Source: Maritimibacter sp.
Lineage (GTDB): Bacteria; Pseudomonadota; Alphaproteobacteria; Rhodobacterales; Rhodobacteraceae
Direction of reading: 5' to 3'
NCBI GenBank assembly: GCA_011389895.1
Contig: JAABTN010000022.1
Location: forward strand, 1-47,155
Length of the DNA: 47,155 nt
In this document: positions 27,303-37,567 of the stretch, piece by piece
Position numbering within the stretch: position 1 is the stretch's first letter
How the letters are laid out: the number at the start of each line of letters is the position of its first letter
Position numbers and translations under genes: made by a program
Notes under the pieces: model-generated
Seen by the model: the letters and a program-made list of their open reading frames with translations, nothing else
The model's database searches: none
Told to the model about the DNA's origin: nothing

Positions 27303-28106
27303 TTACGCGGCGATATTGACCCAGATCGGCACGTGGTCCGACGGTTTTTCGCGGGCGCGCATCTCCTTGTCGATCTGGCAATCGGTCAAAAGGTCGGCGC
27401 ATTGCGGAGACAACAGGAAATGGTCGATGCGAATCCCGTCGTTGCGCTGCCATGCGCCGCGCTGAAAATCCCAAAAGGTATATTGGTCCGTGGCCTGGCT
27501 GCGCGCACGGAAGGCGTCGGTAAGGCCGAGGTTCACCAACCTGCGAAACGCGTCCCGGCTTTCCGGCTGAAACAGCGCGTCGTCGCGCCACGCCTCGGGG
27601 CGCGCCGCATCCTCGACCTGCGGGATCACGTTGTAATCGCCCGCAACAAGGAACGGGTCTTCCGATGTCATCAGCGTTTCGACGTGGGCCTGCAAACGGG
27701 TCATCCAGCGCAGCTTGTAGGCAAACTTCTCGTCGCCCACCGGGTTGCCATTGGGCAGATACAGCCCACAGATGCGCACCGCTTGCAGGTCTCCGACCAC
27801 GGTGGCCTCGATATAGCGGGCCTCTTCGTCGTCCCCCCCATCGCGCCCGGTGCCCTCGGCCTCCGGCAGGCCCCGCACCACGTCCTCAAGCGGGAATTTC
27901 GACAAAAGCGCGACCCCGTTGAAGGATTTCTGCCCATGGGTTTCGACATTGTAGCCCATATCCTCGAACGGCTCGCGGGGAAAGTTTTCGTCCATCGACT
28001 TGATCTCTTGCAAGATCACCACGTCGGGCTCGGCCTCTTTCAACCAATCGGTGACGGCGGGCAGACGGGCCTTGATGCCGTTGATGTTGTAGCTTGCGAT
28101 CTTCAT
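27303..28106 (-). CDS. xthA: Exodeoxyribonuclease III
   Basis: This AP endonuclease/3'-5' exonuclease of base-excision repair has 267 residues. Metal and catalytic residues are visible in MKIASYNINGIKAR (Asn7), ILQEIKSMDE (Glu34), VAGDYNVIPQ and PSDHVPIWV (Asp257, His258). The YTFWDFQRGAWQRNDGIRIDH block is typical of XthA. ATG 28106 is chosen because the family starts at MKIASYNI. It heads the group with the nucleoside hydrolase and selO. Confidence 0.96.
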   Translation of the reverse strand: MKIASYNINGIKARLPAVTDWLKEAEPDVVILQEIKSMDENFPREPFEDMGYNVETHGQKSFNGVALLSKFPLEDVVRGLPEAEGTGRDGGDDEEARYIEATVVGDLQAVRICGLYLPNGNPVGDEKFAYKLRWMTRLQAHVETLMTSEDPFLVAGDYNVIPQVEDAARPEAWRDDALFQPESRDAFRRLVNLGLTDAFRARSQATDQYTFWDFQRGAWQRNDGIRIDHFLLSPQCADLLTDCQIDKEMRAREKPSDHVPIWVNIAA

Positions 28107-28194
28107 GCGGGCGCTCCCTCGTGGTCTTGGGGGGAGCCTAGTGCGCAGCCGGGGCGGGGGAAAGCGGATTTGGCGCCCCTTTGGTCTCCCACTC

Positions 28195-29373
28195 TCACCG
28201 ACGCATGGCGATGGCGCGACCCGCCGCAGCGCCCGACGCCCAGGCCCACTGAAAATTATAGCCACCAAGCCAGCCGGTCACATCCATCGCCTCCCCGATG
28301 ATATAAAGGCCGGGGCAATGCTTGCTCTCCATCGTCTGCGACGACACCCCGTCGGTGGCCACCCCGCCCGCCGTGACTTCCGCCGTGCGGTAGCCTTCCG
28401 ACCCGGTGGGGGTCAGCGTCCAGCGCGACAGGGCCCCGGTGATCTCGGCAAGGCGGGCATCGGATTGATCGGCGAGATTGCCGGTCAGGCCAAGAGTGGG
28501 GGCAAGGTATTCGACAAGCCGGGCGGGCAGGTGGCGCGCAAGCTCGGTTGTGAGCGCCTGTCGCCCCTGAACCTGGCGCCGGTCGCGCAGGGCGCTGTGC
28601 AGCCCGGGCGGGCAGATGTCGAGCATGATGGTGTCGCCGTCCCGCCAATAGGAACTGAGCTGCAGGATCGCGGGGCCGGACAGGCCCCGGTGTGTGAACA
28701 GAAGGCTTTCGACAAAGGCGATCCGGTCGTTGAAAGCCCGGGCCGGGACCGAAACGCCTGCCAGCGGCGCAAACCGGTCGCCGAAGGTCAGGGGAACCAG
28801 CGCCGGGCGCGGCGGCACGATGGCATGGCCAAACGCCTGGGCCAGGTCATAGGCGAAGCCGCTCGCCCCCATTTTCGGGATCGACTTGCCCCCGGTGGCC
28901 AGCACAAGCGTGTCGGTGGTGAGCGTCGCGGTCTTGCCGCCGGTCTCGGTCGTCACCTTGAAAACGCCATCCGACCGGGTGACATCGGTGATCTGGGTCG
29001 ACAGGCTGAGCGTCGCCCCGCCCGCCTGCATTTCCGCCAAAAGCATGTCGATGACCTGGGTGGATTTCCCGTCGCAGAACAGCTGCCCCAGCGTTTTCTC
29101 ATGCCAGGCGATCCGATGGCGCGACATCAGGTCGATGAAATCCCACTGGGTATAGCGCGCGATCGCGGATTTATGAAAGTGCGGGTTCTGCGACAGGAAA
29201 TTCTCTGGCGTTACGTCGAGGTTGGTGAAATTGCACCGCCCGCCCCCCGAAATGCGGATCTTCTCGCCTGGCTTTCTGGCGTGATCCAGCACAAGCGTGC
29301 CGGGCCCGGCGTGGGCGGCGGCCATGAGGCCCGCCGCCCCGGCACCGAGTATGATCGTGCGGTGATGGGACAT
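28195..29373 (-). CDS. BaiN/HI0933-type flavoprotein
   Basis: This 392-residue NAD(P)/FAD-dependent oxidoreductase is of the HI0933/BaiN family. The FAD dinucleotide motif GAGAAG is at 10-15, followed by the signature ISGGGRCNFTN (41-51). LVLATGGKSIPKMGASG lies in the middle and GGYNFQWAWASG at the C-terminus. The family's physiological substrate is not established for most members. It lies 103 bases downstream of tyrS, with an intergenic repeat in between. Confidence 0.92.
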   Translation of the reverse strand: MSHHRTIILGAGAAGLMAAAHAGPGTLVLDHARKPGEKIRISGGGRCNFTNLDVTPENFLSQNPHFHKSAIARYTQWDFIDLMSRHRIAWHEKTLGQLFCDGKSTQVIDMLLAEMQAGGATLSLSTQITDVTRSDGVFKVTTETGGKTATLTTDTLVLATGGKSIPKMGASGFAYDLAQAFGHAIVPPRPALVPLTFGDRFAPLAGVSVPARAFNDRIAFVESLLFTHRGLSGPAILQLSSYWRDGDTIMLDICPPGLHSALRDRRQVQGRQALTTELARHLPARLVEYLAPTLGLTGNLADQSDARLAEITGALSRWTLTPTGSEGYRTAEVTAGGVATDGVSSQTMESKHCPGLYIIGEAMDVTGWLGGYNFQWAWASGAAAGRAIAMRR

Positions 29374-29410
29374 CGACGCTCCTCTGCCTCACCCTTGCCT
29401 GTTTCCGGTC

Positions 29411-29453
29411 GAAAAATATCCCGGGGGAGCGCGAGGGGGCAGCGCCCCCTCGC
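29411..29453 (+). repeat. Intergenic repeat copy 2 between tyrS and the BaiN-type gene
   Basis: AAAAATATCCCGGGGGAG is followed by a perfect 10-base stem GCGAGGGGGC-AGC-GCCCCCTCGC (29431-29453) with a three-base loop, as in the other two copies. The leading TGACCCCTTCATCGTTT is not conserved here. Read on the minus strand, after tyrS, the stem is followed 15 bases later by TTTTT, so it may act as an atypical terminator for tyrS. Confidence 0.6.
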
Positions 29454-29476
29454 ATGGCACCGCGCGGCGCAAGCCC

Positions 29477-30727
29477 CTAGCCGAGGGTGACGAGCGCGTG
29501 GCGCTTCTTGCCCGCCGACAGCTTGATGGGTTCGGCAAGGTCCGACGCGGTGATCATCAGCCCCGCATCGGTGACATCCGCATCGTTCATTTTCGCACCC
29601 TTGTCGGCGATCAGCCGCTTGGCCTCTTTGCCGGTCTTGGCCAAGCCTGAGCGGGTGATGAGCTGCGCGATCGAAATACCGTCGCCAAGGTCCTCTGGCG
29701 TAAGCGTGAGCGTGGGCAGATCGTCGCCCGTGCCGCCCTTCTCGAACACCTCGCGCGCGGTGGCCTCGGCGGCCTTTGCCGCCTCGGCCCCGTGGCACAG
29801 CGTGGTGACCTCGCCCGCCAGCACGATCTTGGCGTCGTTGATCTGGTTTCCGGGAAGCGCGGCGAGCCGGTCACATTCTTCGACCGGCAGCTCGGTATAG
29901 AGCTTGAGGAACCGGCCCACGTCCGCGTCCGTCGTGTTACGCCAGAACTGCCAGAATTCGTAGGGCGACAGCATGTCGGCGTTGAGCCACATCGCCCCGC
30001 CCTGGCTCTTGCCCATCTTCTTGCCGTCCGATGTGGTCAGTAGCGGCGATGTCAGCCCGTAGATCTCGTGATCAAGCACCCGGCGCGTCAGGTCGACACC
30101 ATTTACGATATTGCCCCATTGGTCCGAGCCGCCCATCTGAAGCGTGCAGCCATAGCGGCGGTTCAACTCGAGGAAGTCATAGGCCTGCAGGATCATGTAG
30201 TTGAATTCGAGGAACGACAGGCTCTGCTCGCGGTCGAGCCGCGATTTCACGCTCTCAAACGCCAGCATCCGGTTGACCGAGAAATGACGCCCGATGTCGC
30301 GCAGGAACGCGAGATAATTCAGATCGTCCAGCCATTCGGCGTTGTTGAGCATCAAGGCATCGGTTTCGCCGTTTCCATACGACAGGTATTTCGCGAACAC
30401 CTGTTTCATACCGTCGATGTTGGCGTCGATCTGCGCGGGCGACAAAAGCGGTCGCTCGTCGGCGCGAAAGCTGGGATCGCCCACCTTGGTGGTGCCTCCC
30501 CCCATAAGCGTGATCGGCTTGTTCCCGGTTTTTTGAAACCAGCGCAGCATCATGATATTCAAAAGATGCCCGACATGCAGCGACTTCGCGGTCGCGTCAT
30601 AGCCGATATAGGCGGTGACCGGCCCCGCCAGGATCGCCTCGTCCAAGGCCTGGTAATCGGTGCAATCGGCCAGGTAGCCGCGCTCCATCATCACACGCAT
30701 GAAGTCTGATTTCGGGTGGTAGGCCAT
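29477..30727 (-). CDS. tyrS: Tyrosyl-tRNA synthetase
   Basis: This class I synthetase charges tRNA-Tyr. The 416-residue protein has the HIGH-type motif HVGH (51-54), the tyrosine/tRNA pocket segments [13 protein letters not shown] and [10 protein letters not shown] (198-207), the KMSKS-type loop KMGKS (237-241) and a C-terminal S4 RNA-binding domain. ATG 30727 has GGA upstream; an in-frame ATG at 30742 adds five residues and lacks a ribosome site. It is divergent from anmK with 63 bases between the starts. Confidence 0.98.
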   Translation of the reverse strand: MAYHPKSDFMRVMMERGYLADCTDYQALDEAILAGPVTAYIGYDATAKSLHVGHLLNIMMLRWFQKTGNKPITLMGGGTTKVGDPSFRADERPLLSPAQIDANIDGMKQVFAKYLSYGNGETDALMLNNAEWLDDLNYLAFLRDIGRHFSVNRMLAFESVKSRLDREQSLSFLEFNYMILQAYDFLELNRRYGCTLQMGGSDQWGNIVNGVDLTRRVLDHEIYGLTSPLLTTSDGKKMGKSQGGAMWLNADMLSPYEFWQFWRNTTDADVGRFLKLYTELPVEECDRLAALPGNQINDAKIVLAGEVTTLCHGAEAAKAAEATAREVFEKGGTGDDLPTLTLTPEDLGDGISIAQLITRSGLAKTGKEAKRLIADKGAKMNDADVTDAGLMITASDLAEPIKLSAGKKRHALVTLG

Positions 30728-30790
30728 CGGGTTTCCGTCCATTCTGTTCGACGGGGTCTCTATATCGGGGCGACGGGCGGAGGAAAAGCC

Positions 30791-31888
30791 ATGTTGGAAG
30801 GGCGGCCGATCTGGGCCTTGGGGGCGATGTCGGGAACATCGCTGGACGGGGTCGATGCGGCGATGGTGCTGACCGATGGCGAGGCGATCCATGCCTTTGG
30901 CGAAACCGGCTACCGCGCCTATTCGGACAACGAGGCGGGGGTTCTGCGCGCAGCGCTCGGGCGCTGGCCCGGCGAGCCGGGGGTGGAAGAGGCCGCGCGC
31001 ATGATCGAGCGCTGCCATGCCGAGCTTCTGGGCACCCTCGACGGGGCCGAGCTCATCGGGTTTCATGGCCAAACGCTGGTCCATGCCCCCGGCGCGGGCG
31101 GCACGCATCAGGCCGGGGACGGGCACCGGCTCGCCACCACGCTGGGCATCGCGGTGGCGTGGGATTTCCGCTCGGCCGACGTGGCGCTGGGCGGCGAGGG
31201 CGCGCCGCTGGCCCCGTTCTACCATTTCGCGCTGGCGAAGTTCATCGGGGAACGCGCGCCCATGGCCTTTCTCAATCTTGGCGGTGTCGGCAACCTCACC
31301 TGGATCGACCCATTCCATGTCCTGCCGGAAGCCGAGGGCGCGCTATTGGCCTTCGACACCGGCCCGGCGAATGCCCCGATCAATGACCTGATGTGGCAGC
31401 GGCGCCATGCGCTCTGCGACGACGGCGGCGGGTTGGCAGACACGGGGCAGGTGGACGAGGGCGTCGTGACCCGCTTTCTGGAAGATGCGTATTTCTACCG
31501 CGTGCCGCCAAAGTCGCTGGACCGCGCGGGCTTCCGGGGGCTCCTGGGCGCGGTCGCCGATCTGCCCGACGCCGATGCCGCGGCGACCCTGACGGCCTGC
31601 GCGGGGGCGGCGGTCGCGCGGGGGCTGGAGCATTGCCCGACGCCGCCCGCCCGGCTTCTGGTCTGTGGCGGAGGTCGCAAGAACGCCGCCCTGATGCGCG
31701 AGATCGCCGTGCGCAGCGGCTGCGCGACCGACCCGGTCGAGGTCGTGGGGCTGGACGGTGACATGCTTGAAGCGCAGGCTTTTGCTTATCTCGCCGTGCG
31801 CGTGGCCCGGGGCCTGCCGACCTCCTGCCCGGGCACCACCGGGGTGGCGGCCAACGTCGGCGGCGGGTTGATTTCGCGCCCCGACTGA
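30791..31888 (+). CDS. anmK: Anhydro-N-acetylmuramic acid kinase
   Basis: AnmK phosphorylates and opens 1,6-anhydro-MurNAc during cell-wall recycling. The 365-residue protein shows the ASKHA-type nucleotide motif [12 protein letters not shown] (11-22), [11 protein letters not shown], the catalytic-region [23 protein letters not shown] and the C-terminal [21 protein letters not shown] lies about nine bases before ATG 30791. No other recycling gene is adjacent. Its stop codon begins intergenic repeat copy 3. Confidence 0.97.
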   Translation: MLEGRPIWALGAMSGTSLDGVDAAMVLTDGEAIHAFGETGYRAYSDNEAGVLRAALGRWPGEPGVEEAARMIERCHAELLGTLDGAELIGFHGQTLVHAPGAGGTHQAGDGHRLATTLGIAVAWDFRSADVALGGEGAPLAPFYHFALAKFIGERAPMAFLNLGGVGNLTWIDPFHVLPEAEGALLAFDTGPANAPINDLMWQRRHALCDDGGGLADTGQVDEGVVTRFLEDAYFYRVPPKSLDRAGFRGLLGAVADLPDADAAATLTACAGAAVARGLEHCPTPPARLLVCGGGRKNAALMREIAVRSGCATDPVEVVGLDGDMLEAQAFAYLAVRVARGLPTSCPGTTGVAANVGGGLISRPD

Positions 31889-31942
31889 CCCCTTCATCGT
31901 TTGATAAATACCTCGGGGGGTCCGGGGGACCGCGTCCCCCGG
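31886..31942 (+). repeat. Intergenic repeat copy 3 after anmK
   Basis: TGACCCCTTCATCGTTT, including the anmK stop, is identical to copy 1. AAATACCTCGG, a G run, TCCGGGGG and a perfect 9-base stem CCGGGGGAC-CGC-GTCCCCCGG (31922-31942) follow. It lies between convergent anmK and rsmA and may terminate either message. Confidence 0.75.
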
Positions 31943-31983
31943 CGGGTCGTGGCGCGCCCGCGCCGCGAAACCGTTGGGTCAGA

Positions 31984-32829
31984 TCACCGCGCGGCGTCCA
32001 GCCCCCGCGACAGGGTGCAAAACTGCTCCAGCGTGATCTCCTCGGCCCGTGCCGTGGGCTTGATCCCGGCCTCGACCAAGAGATCCTCGATCGCGGGATG
32101 CAGCGATTTCATCGACGAGCGCACCATCTTGCGCCTCTGGTTGAACGCGGTCGCGGTGATGCGCAATAGCGTTTCGGTGCGCGCCGGGTAACGCGGGGCG
32201 TCAAGCGCGGTGAGATGCACCACGCTGCTGTGGACCTTGGGCGCGGGGGTGAAGGCCTCGGGTGCGAGCTCCATCACGATCTTCGCCTCGGTGCGCCAGC
32301 TACACAGGACCGCGAGCCGCCCATAGGTTTTGCTGCCGGGGGGCGCGACGATCCGCGCCGCCACTTCCCGCTGGAACATCAACGTGAGCGAGCTCCAGAA
32401 CGGCGGCCACGCGGGCGGGGTCAGCCAGCGGGTCAAAAGCTCGGTCCCCACGTTGTAAGGCAGGTTGGCGCAAACCCGGATCGGGGGGGTCAGATGCGCG
32501 CTCACGTCCACGTCGAGCGCATCGGCGTTGATCACCTCCAGCCGCCCGGGGTAATGCGCCGCGATCTCGGCCAGCGCGGCCATGGCGCGGCTGTCTTTCT
32601 CGATGGCCAGAACCCTGCGCGCGCCCTCGGCCAGGAGCCCGCGCGTGAGCCCGCCGGGGCCCGGGCCGACCTCGAGCACATCGCAGGCGCTCAGATCACC
32701 CGCCTTGCGCGCGATCTTGGCGGTGAGGTTCAGGTCGAGAAGGAAATTCTGCCCGAGCGATTTCTTCGCCCGCAGGTCATGGGTCGCGATCACGTCGCGC
32801 AGGGGCGGCAGCCCGTCAAACGCGCTCAC
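31984..32829 (-). CDS. rsmA: 16S rRNA dimethyladenosine transferase RsmA (KsgA)
   Basis: RsmA dimethylates two adjacent adenosines near the 3' end of 16S rRNA in late small-subunit assembly. The 281-residue protein has LGQNFL (25-30), SAM motif [10 protein letters not shown] (54-62), the acidic AIEKDS and the catalytic ANLPYN (121-126). A GTG start at 32829 overlaps the pdxA stop as GTGA, so translation is coupled. It is the last gene of surA-pdxA-rsmA, a conserved proteobacterial order. Confidence 0.97.
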   Translation of the reverse strand: MSAFDGLPPLRDVIATHDLRAKKSLGQNFLLDLNLTAKIARKAGDLSACDVLEVGPGPGGLTRGLLAEGARRVLAIEKDSRAMAALAEIAAHYPGRLEVINADALDVDVSAHLTPPIRVCANLPYNVGTELLTRWLTPPAWPPFWSSLTLMFQREVAARIVAPPGSKTYGRLAVLCSWRTEAKIVMELAPEAFTPAPKVHSSVVHLTALDAPRYPARTETLLRITATAFNQRRKMVRSSMKSLHPAIEDLLVEAGIKPTARAEEITLEQFCTLSRGLDAAR

Positions 32830-33797
32830 GGGCTGGACCCGGCGGCCAGCTCGCGCGCCATGCGCAGCGCCGCGATGAACGAGGTCGGATCGGCGCGGCC
32901 GCGTCCGGCGATGTCGAAGGCCGTGCCGTGATCGGGCGACGTGCGCACGAAAGGCAGCCCAAGCGTCACGTTGACGCCCCCCGCGAAATCAATGGTCTTG
33001 ATCGGGATCAGCGCCTGGTCGTGATACATCGCCACCGCCACGTCATAGCCCTCGCGTGCCTTGGCGTGAAACATCGTGTCGCCCGGCATTGGCCCCTTGA
33101 TCGCCATGCCCTCGGCGCGCAGATCGGCCACCAGCGGGGCGATCCAGTCCACCTCTTCGCGCCCCATCGCGCCGCCTTCGCCCGCATGCGGGTTGAGCCC
33201 GGCCAACGCGATGCGGGGGTTGTCGATGCCCTGACTGCGCAGCGCCTCCCACGTGATGCGGATGGTCCGGGTCAACCCGGTGCGGGTGAGCGCGCCCGGC
33301 ACCTCGGCCAGCGGAATGTGGATCGTTGCGGGCACCACGCGCAGCGCGGGGCAGGCGAGCATCATCACCACGTCCTGGACCCCGGCGAGATGGGCGAGAT
33401 ACTCGGTATGACCGGGAAAGCCGAAGCCCGCCCCATCCTTCAAGGCCTTCTTGTGGATCGGGGCGGTTGTGAGGGCGGCAGCCTCGCCCGCCATGGCCTG
33501 CGCCACGCCGGTTTCGATGGCGGCGATGACATGCGCGGCGTGGTGGGGCTGTGCCTCGCCCGGCACGCGCGGGCCGCCGAAGTCGCGGGCCAGAACCGGA
33601 AGCCCGTCGTGCCCGGCGCGCGCGGCGTCTTGCGGTTTGTTGATCCGCGCAACCGGGCCATCGATATGGGTGGGGTCGCCGATTACGTAGAAGGCGATCT
33701 CACCACCCAGCTTCTGCCATGCTTTGGCGGCGATTTCCGGGCCGATACCGGCGGGCTCGCCGATCGAGACGGCGATGGGGCGCTCCACGCGGGACAT
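32826..33797 (-). CDS. pdxA: 4-hydroxythreonine-4-phosphate dehydrogenase
   Basis: PdxA oxidises 4-phosphohydroxy-L-threonine in the DXP-dependent route to pyridoxal phosphate. The 323-residue protein opens with the family motif [22 protein letters not shown] sequence (residues 10-26). It has [12 protein letters not shown] and the metal-histidine region [11 protein letters not shown], followed by the substrate-binding [19 protein letters not shown]. It starts eight bases after the surA stop and its stop overlaps the rsmA start. Confidence 0.97.
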   Translation of the reverse strand: MSRVERPIAVSIGEPAGIGPEIAAKAWQKLGGEIAFYVIGDPTHIDGPVARINKPQDAARAGHDGLPVLARDFGGPRVPGEAQPHHAAHVIAAIETGVAQAMAGEAAALTTAPIHKKALKDGAGFGFPGHTEYLAHLAGVQDVVMMLACPALRVVPATIHIPLAEVPGALTRTGLTRTIRITWEALRSQGIDNPRIALAGLNPHAGEGGAMGREEVDWIAPLVADLRAEGMAIKGPMPGDTMFHAKAREGYDVAVAMYHDQALIPIKTIDFAGGVNVTLGLPFVRTSPDHGTAFDIAGRGRADPTSFIAALRMARELAAGSSP

Positions 33798-33805
33798 GCT
33801 CGCGC

Positions 33806-35062
33806 TCAGCGCATCATCTCGACGTTGGCCTGTGCCCGCAGTTCAAGGAGGTAATCGTTGGCCAAGGTGCCCACGCGCCGGTTCTTGAGCGCCGAGGCGA
33901 CCTGTGCGCGGCTCACGCTGTCGGGCACGTCGTTGCGCCGGTTGCACAGCATCAGGAACACGAGCGCATTGCCCGACGACGAGGTCAGCGCGGTCGATAC
34001 CTCGCCCGGATCGAGCCGGTCGAGCTCACCCCGGTAGGCGGCGGGCACGGCGCCCGCAGGCACCTCTTCGCGCACCAGTTGCTCGGGCGGCAGACCGCGC
34101 GCGATCGGGTAGAGATCGTCGCAGGTGTCGACTTCGCCCCGGATGCGCCCGGCTTCCGCCAGCGCCGCCTCGGTGCGCCCGCCCGGGATCATGAAAGCCG
34201 CGTAGTCCAGCAGCTTTCCGACGCGGGGTGAATTGACGGTTTCGCGGTCGCGCACGAAATAGACGATGACGCCGATATCCTCGATATGGATCGGGCGCGA
34301 TGTGCTGCCCTTTTGCACGCCGCGCAGCGCCCCTTGTGCCTTGGCCGGCAATTGCTGGATATCGACCCAGTCGCGGCGCCCCCCGTTCAGCCGGGTCTGT
34401 TCGACCGAGAACCGGGTGGCCGAGCGCGAGAATTCGTCTTCGTCGGTGATCTCGCTCAGCCGTTCGGCGCGCTGACGCGAGGCCTTCAGGCTCTCGGGCG
34501 ACGAGGCGGGAAGCACGATTTCCGACAGCAGGAACTTCACGCCCGGGGTCGGCTCGGCCTCGGCATAGGCAAGGTCGATCTCGGCCTCGGTGATATTCAC
34601 AGTGGGCAGGAATTTCTCCTGCGTGAATTTGCGCCACCGGATGCCAGCGCGCACGAAATCGCGGAAACTTTCGGCTGCGACGCCCGATTGGGCGAGGAAG
34701 GTCAGCATCTGGTCGATGTCGAGTTCGCCGCGCGCGGCGAACTCTTCCATCCCGTCCAACACCTCCTGTTCGGTGACTTCGATGCCAAGCCGATCAGCTT
34801 CGGTGTTTTGCAACTTCTCATTGATAAGCTGCTCCATGGCGAGCTGCCCCACGTCACCGGGGGCTTGCAGGATGCGCAGGAACGCCATCCTCTGGCTGCG
34901 CTCATAGGCGGTGACCGCGTCATCGTTGACCTTGGCGACGGGCGTGAACAGCCCCTGCGCCAGCGCGCTGTCCGCGCCTGTGAGCGCGCCAAGTGCCAGC
35001 GTCGCGGCCAGCGCTGCGCGTGTCGCCCGCGTTGCCGCGTTTTGAAAGATACTGCGTGTCAT
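33806..35062 (-). CDS. surA: SurA-type periplasmic peptidyl-prolyl isomerase/chaperone
   Basis: SurA assists outer-membrane protein folding in the periplasm. The protein has an N-terminal signal peptide (basic n-region, LAATLALGALTGADSALA, cut before Gln), a SurA_N helical region and one clear parvulin domain, with a second, weaker parvulin-like segment near the C-terminus. Starting at ATG 35062 it has 418 residues; in-frame ATGs at 35071 and 35086 would lengthen the n-region, and no start has a strong ribosome site. It heads the surA-pdxA-rsmA run. In many alphaproteobacteria lptD lies just upstream, but here there is a 470-base gap and then divergent pepA. Confidence 0.9.
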   Translation of the reverse strand: MTRSIFQNAATRATRAALAATLALGALTGADSALAQGLFTPVAKVNDDAVTAYERSQRMAFLRILQAPGDVGQLAMEQLINEKLQNTEADRLGIEVTEQEVLDGMEEFAARGELDIDQMLTFLAQSGVAAESFRDFVRAGIRWRKFTQEKFLPTVNITEAEIDLAYAEAEPTPGVKFLLSEIVLPASSPESLKASRQRAERLSEITDEDEFSRSATRFSVEQTRLNGGRRDWVDIQQLPAKAQGALRGVQKGSTSRPIHIEDIGVIVYFVRDRETVNSPRVGKLLDYAAFMIPGGRTEAALAEAGRIRGEVDTCDDLYPIARGLPPEQLVREEVPAGAVPAAYRGELDRLDPGEVSTALTSSSGNALVFLMLCNRRNDVPDSVSRAQVASALKNRRVGTLANDYLLELRAQANVEMMR

Positions 35063-35086
35063 CCCGCCCATTGTGCCGCCCACCAT

Positions 35087-35556
35087 GTCGCACCCGTTCG
35101 TTTGAGTTTGGGTCGTGTCGTCTCTTGCCGCCGGATCACCCGGCCCCGGGGCGTCAAGCCCCCCGGTTCGAGGGCACATTAGTCGGATAAGGGACGCGGT
35201 GCGAGGGGGAATCTGGCACTCGGGCGAGGTTTTGCCAGTGGAAAGGCCAAGGAAAGGCGGTGGAATTGCGGTGAAAGCCGCCGATATGCGGTAGAGCGCG
35301 GCCCGGTCGCCACCATATCTATCGGTCGCCACCGACGGCGTCTTTCGTTGGCAGTGGCATGATTCCCGTGCGACTGCGCTGCCGGCCCGGGGGGGGCGGA
35401 GCTGGGCCAAGCGCGTGCGCGCGGGCGATGTGACGGGTTGCAGACCGGGGTGGGGAGTGCTTTTCTAACCGCAATGCGCGCGAGCCATCCCGGATCGACG
35501 CGCGCGGGCCCGCCCCCGCGCAAATCAATGATATTTCACACTGAGCAGGAGCCTCC
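35087..35556. other. 470-base intergenic gap between surA and pepA
   Basis: No convincing gene is seen. A hairpin GGGGC-GTCAA-GCCCC lies at about 35147-35161. A possible weak pepA promoter is TTGCAG (35438) with TTTCTA (35462). The surA frame stays open leftwards of its start but the extra residues look like noise, not LptD. The gap is the longest in the window and sits where lptF-lptG-lptD would be expected. Confidence 0.6.
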
Positions 35557-37029
35557 ATGACCGACGTGACCCGCCCCGACTTCACCGCCCTCGACCTTGA
35601 TGCGATCGCCGGGCTCACCGGACGGATCGCTGTGCTCGCGGGTGAGGGGGGCAGCATGGACAAGGCCGCGCGCCGGATAAACCGGCTGATGAAAGGCGCG
35701 CTCGCGCGCTTTCTGGACAGCGAGGCGTTCGCAAAACTGGAGGAAGGTGAGGCGGTCAGCCTTGGCTGGCCCGCCGGGCTTGCCGCCGAAGCCGTGGACG
35801 TGGTGAAGATCGGCAAGCGCCTGACCCCGGACGCGGCGCGCAAGGTCGGGGCGACGCTGGGGGCCAAGCGCGGCACCGGCGATGTCACGGTCTTCGCGGG
35901 CAGCCAGAAAAATCTCGACGCGCTTGCGCTCGCGCTGATCCTCAGATCCTACAGCTTCACCGCACACAAAAGCGGCGAGGCGGCCACGCCCAAGACCGGG
36001 GCGGTGACGCTCATGGTCAACCAGCCCGAGGCCTGGAGCCCGCTGGTGGACGAGGTGATGGCGGTGGCCGAAGGCGTGACCATGACCCGCGATCTGGTCA
36101 ATGCGCCCGCCAACGTTCTGACCACGACGGAATTCGCCGCGCGGGCTTCCGAGTTGAAAGACATGGGTCTGAAGATCGAGGTGCTCGACGAGGCGGCGCT
36201 GGACGCGCTCGGCATGCGGGCGCTTCTGGCCGTGGGGCAAGGGTCGGAAAGCCCTTCGAGCGTCGTGGTGATGGAATGGGCCGGGGGCGGCGAGGAAGCG
36301 CCGCTCGCGCTGGTCGGCAAGGGCGTGGTCTTCGACACCGGCGGGATCAGCATCAAACCCGCCGCCGGGATGGAAGACATGACCATGGACATGGGCGGGG
36401 CAGGGGTTGTCACCGGCGTGATGAAAACCGTCGCGATGCGAAAAGCCCGGGCCAATGTCGTCGGCCTGATCGGGCTGGTCGAGAACATGCCGGACGGCAA
36501 GGCGCAGCGCCCCGGCGATATCGTCACCACGATGAAGGGCGACACGGTGGAGGTCATCAACACCGACGCCGAGGGCCGCATGGTGCTGTGCGACGTCCTT
36601 TGGTATGCGCAGGAGCGTTTCAAGCCCGCCGGGATCGTCGACCTCGCCACCCTCACCGGGGCCTGTGTCATCGCGCTGGGGCATGAGAACGCGGGCGTCT
36701 TTTCCAATGACGACAGCTTCTGCAAAGCCTTCCTCAAGGCGGCGGAATCCGAGGAGGAGGGGGCCTGGCGAATGCCGCTTGGCCCGGCCTATGACAAGCA
36801 GTTGGAAAGCGCCAAGGCGGATTTCAAACACGTCGGCGGTCGGCCTGCCGGTGCGATCACAGCGGCGCAGTTTCTGCAACGCTTCATCAAGGACGATGTG
36901 CCGTGGATTCACCTGGACATCGCCGGGGTGGCGGATGTGAAACAGGCCACGGCGCTGGCCCCCAAGGGCGCGACCGGGTGGGGGGTGCGCGCGCTCAACC
37001 GCCTGATCGCGGAGACTTGCGAGCATTGA
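35557..37029 (+). CDS. pepA: Leucyl aminopeptidase PepA
   Basis: This M17 manganese/zinc aminopeptidase removes N-terminal residues in the cytoplasm and in some bacteria also binds DNA. The 490-residue protein has Lys255 and Asp260 in VGKGVVFDTGGISIKP (253-268), Asp278 and the signature NTDAEGR (335-341) with Asp337 and Glu339. AGGAG lies just upstream of ATG 35557. holC follows three bases after its stop, the classic pepA-holC order. Confidence 0.97.
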   Translation: MTDVTRPDFTALDLDAIAGLTGRIAVLAGEGGSMDKAARRINRLMKGALARFLDSEAFAKLEEGEAVSLGWPAGLAAEAVDVVKIGKRLTPDAARKVGATLGAKRGTGDVTVFAGSQKNLDALALALILRSYSFTAHKSGEAATPKTGAVTLMVNQPEAWSPLVDEVMAVAEGVTMTRDLVNAPANVLTTTEFAARASELKDMGLKIEVLDEAALDALGMRALLAVGQGSESPSSVVVMEWAGGGEEAPLALVGKGVVFDTGGISIKPAAGMEDMTMDMGGAGVVTGVMKTVAMRKARANVVGLIGLVENMPDGKAQRPGDIVTTMKGDTVEVINTDAEGRMVLCDVLWYAQERFKPAGIVDLATLTGACVIALGHENAGVFSNDDSFCKAFLKAAESEEEGAWRMPLGPAYDKQLESAKADFKHVGGRPAGAITAAQFLQRFIKDDVPWIHLDIAGVADVKQATALAPKGATGWGVRALNRLIAETCEH

Positions 37030-37032
37030 TTC

Positions 37033-37515
37033 ATGGGCGAGGCGTTCTTCTACCACATGACCCGCACCCCTTTGGAAGAGACGCTTCCGGTGCTTTTGTC
37101 AAAGGCGCTCGATGCCGGGTGGCGGGTCAGTGTGACGGGGCGCGAAGCCGGGCGGCTTGATTGGCTGGATGAACGGCTCTGGATCGGGCCGGAGCCATGG
37201 TTTTTGCCCCATGGCCGCGCGGGTGGACCGCAGGACGCCGATCAACCGGTGCTTCTCGTCGCGGAAGGCGAGACAGGGGGTGAGACGGGGGGCGAGACGG
37301 GAAACCGCGCCCAATGCCTTGTCTCCGTCGATGGGGCCGGGCTGGACCCGGACGCGGTGCGCGACAGCGACCGTGCCATGGTGCTTTTCGACGGCAACGA
37401 CCCGGACGCGGTCGAACGGGCCCGGGCGCAGTGGCGCGGCTTCACCGGGGCGGGGATCGCAGTCAAATACTGGAGCCAGGAAAGCGGGCGCTGGGCCTTG
37501 AAAGCCGAAGCCTGA
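37033..37515 (+). CDS. holC: DNA polymerase III chi subunit HolC
   Basis: HolC links the clamp loader to single-stranded DNA binding protein at the replication fork. The 160-residue protein starts [17 protein letters not shown], typical of the alphaproteobacterial form, and ends [20 protein letters not shown]. Residues 79-90 are three exact GETG units, encoded by three near-identical 12-base repeats at 37267-37302 in a surface loop, a likely site of length variation. It is co-transcribed with pepA. Confidence 0.93.
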   Translation: MGEAFFYHMTRTPLEETLPVLLSKALDAGWRVSVTGREAGRLDWLDERLWIGPEPWFLPHGRAGGPQDADQPVLLVAEGETGGETGGETGNRAQCLVSVDGAGLDPDAVRDSDRAMVLFDGNDPDAVERARAQWRGFTGAGIAVKYWSQESGRWALKAEA

Positions 37516-37567
37516 CGACAGGAAACGCACCGCCGGATCAGGCCCGGTAAAGCCCGTGGCGCGACAT

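Noticed and set aside
26517..28301. 594-codon plus-strand frame across the nucleoside hydrolase and xthA
   Set aside because: It runs antisense through two conserved enzymes and has typical GC-shadow composition.
35150..35185. GGTTCGA segment resembling a tRNA T-loop
   Set aside because: No matching acceptor, anticodon or D arm could be drawn around it.
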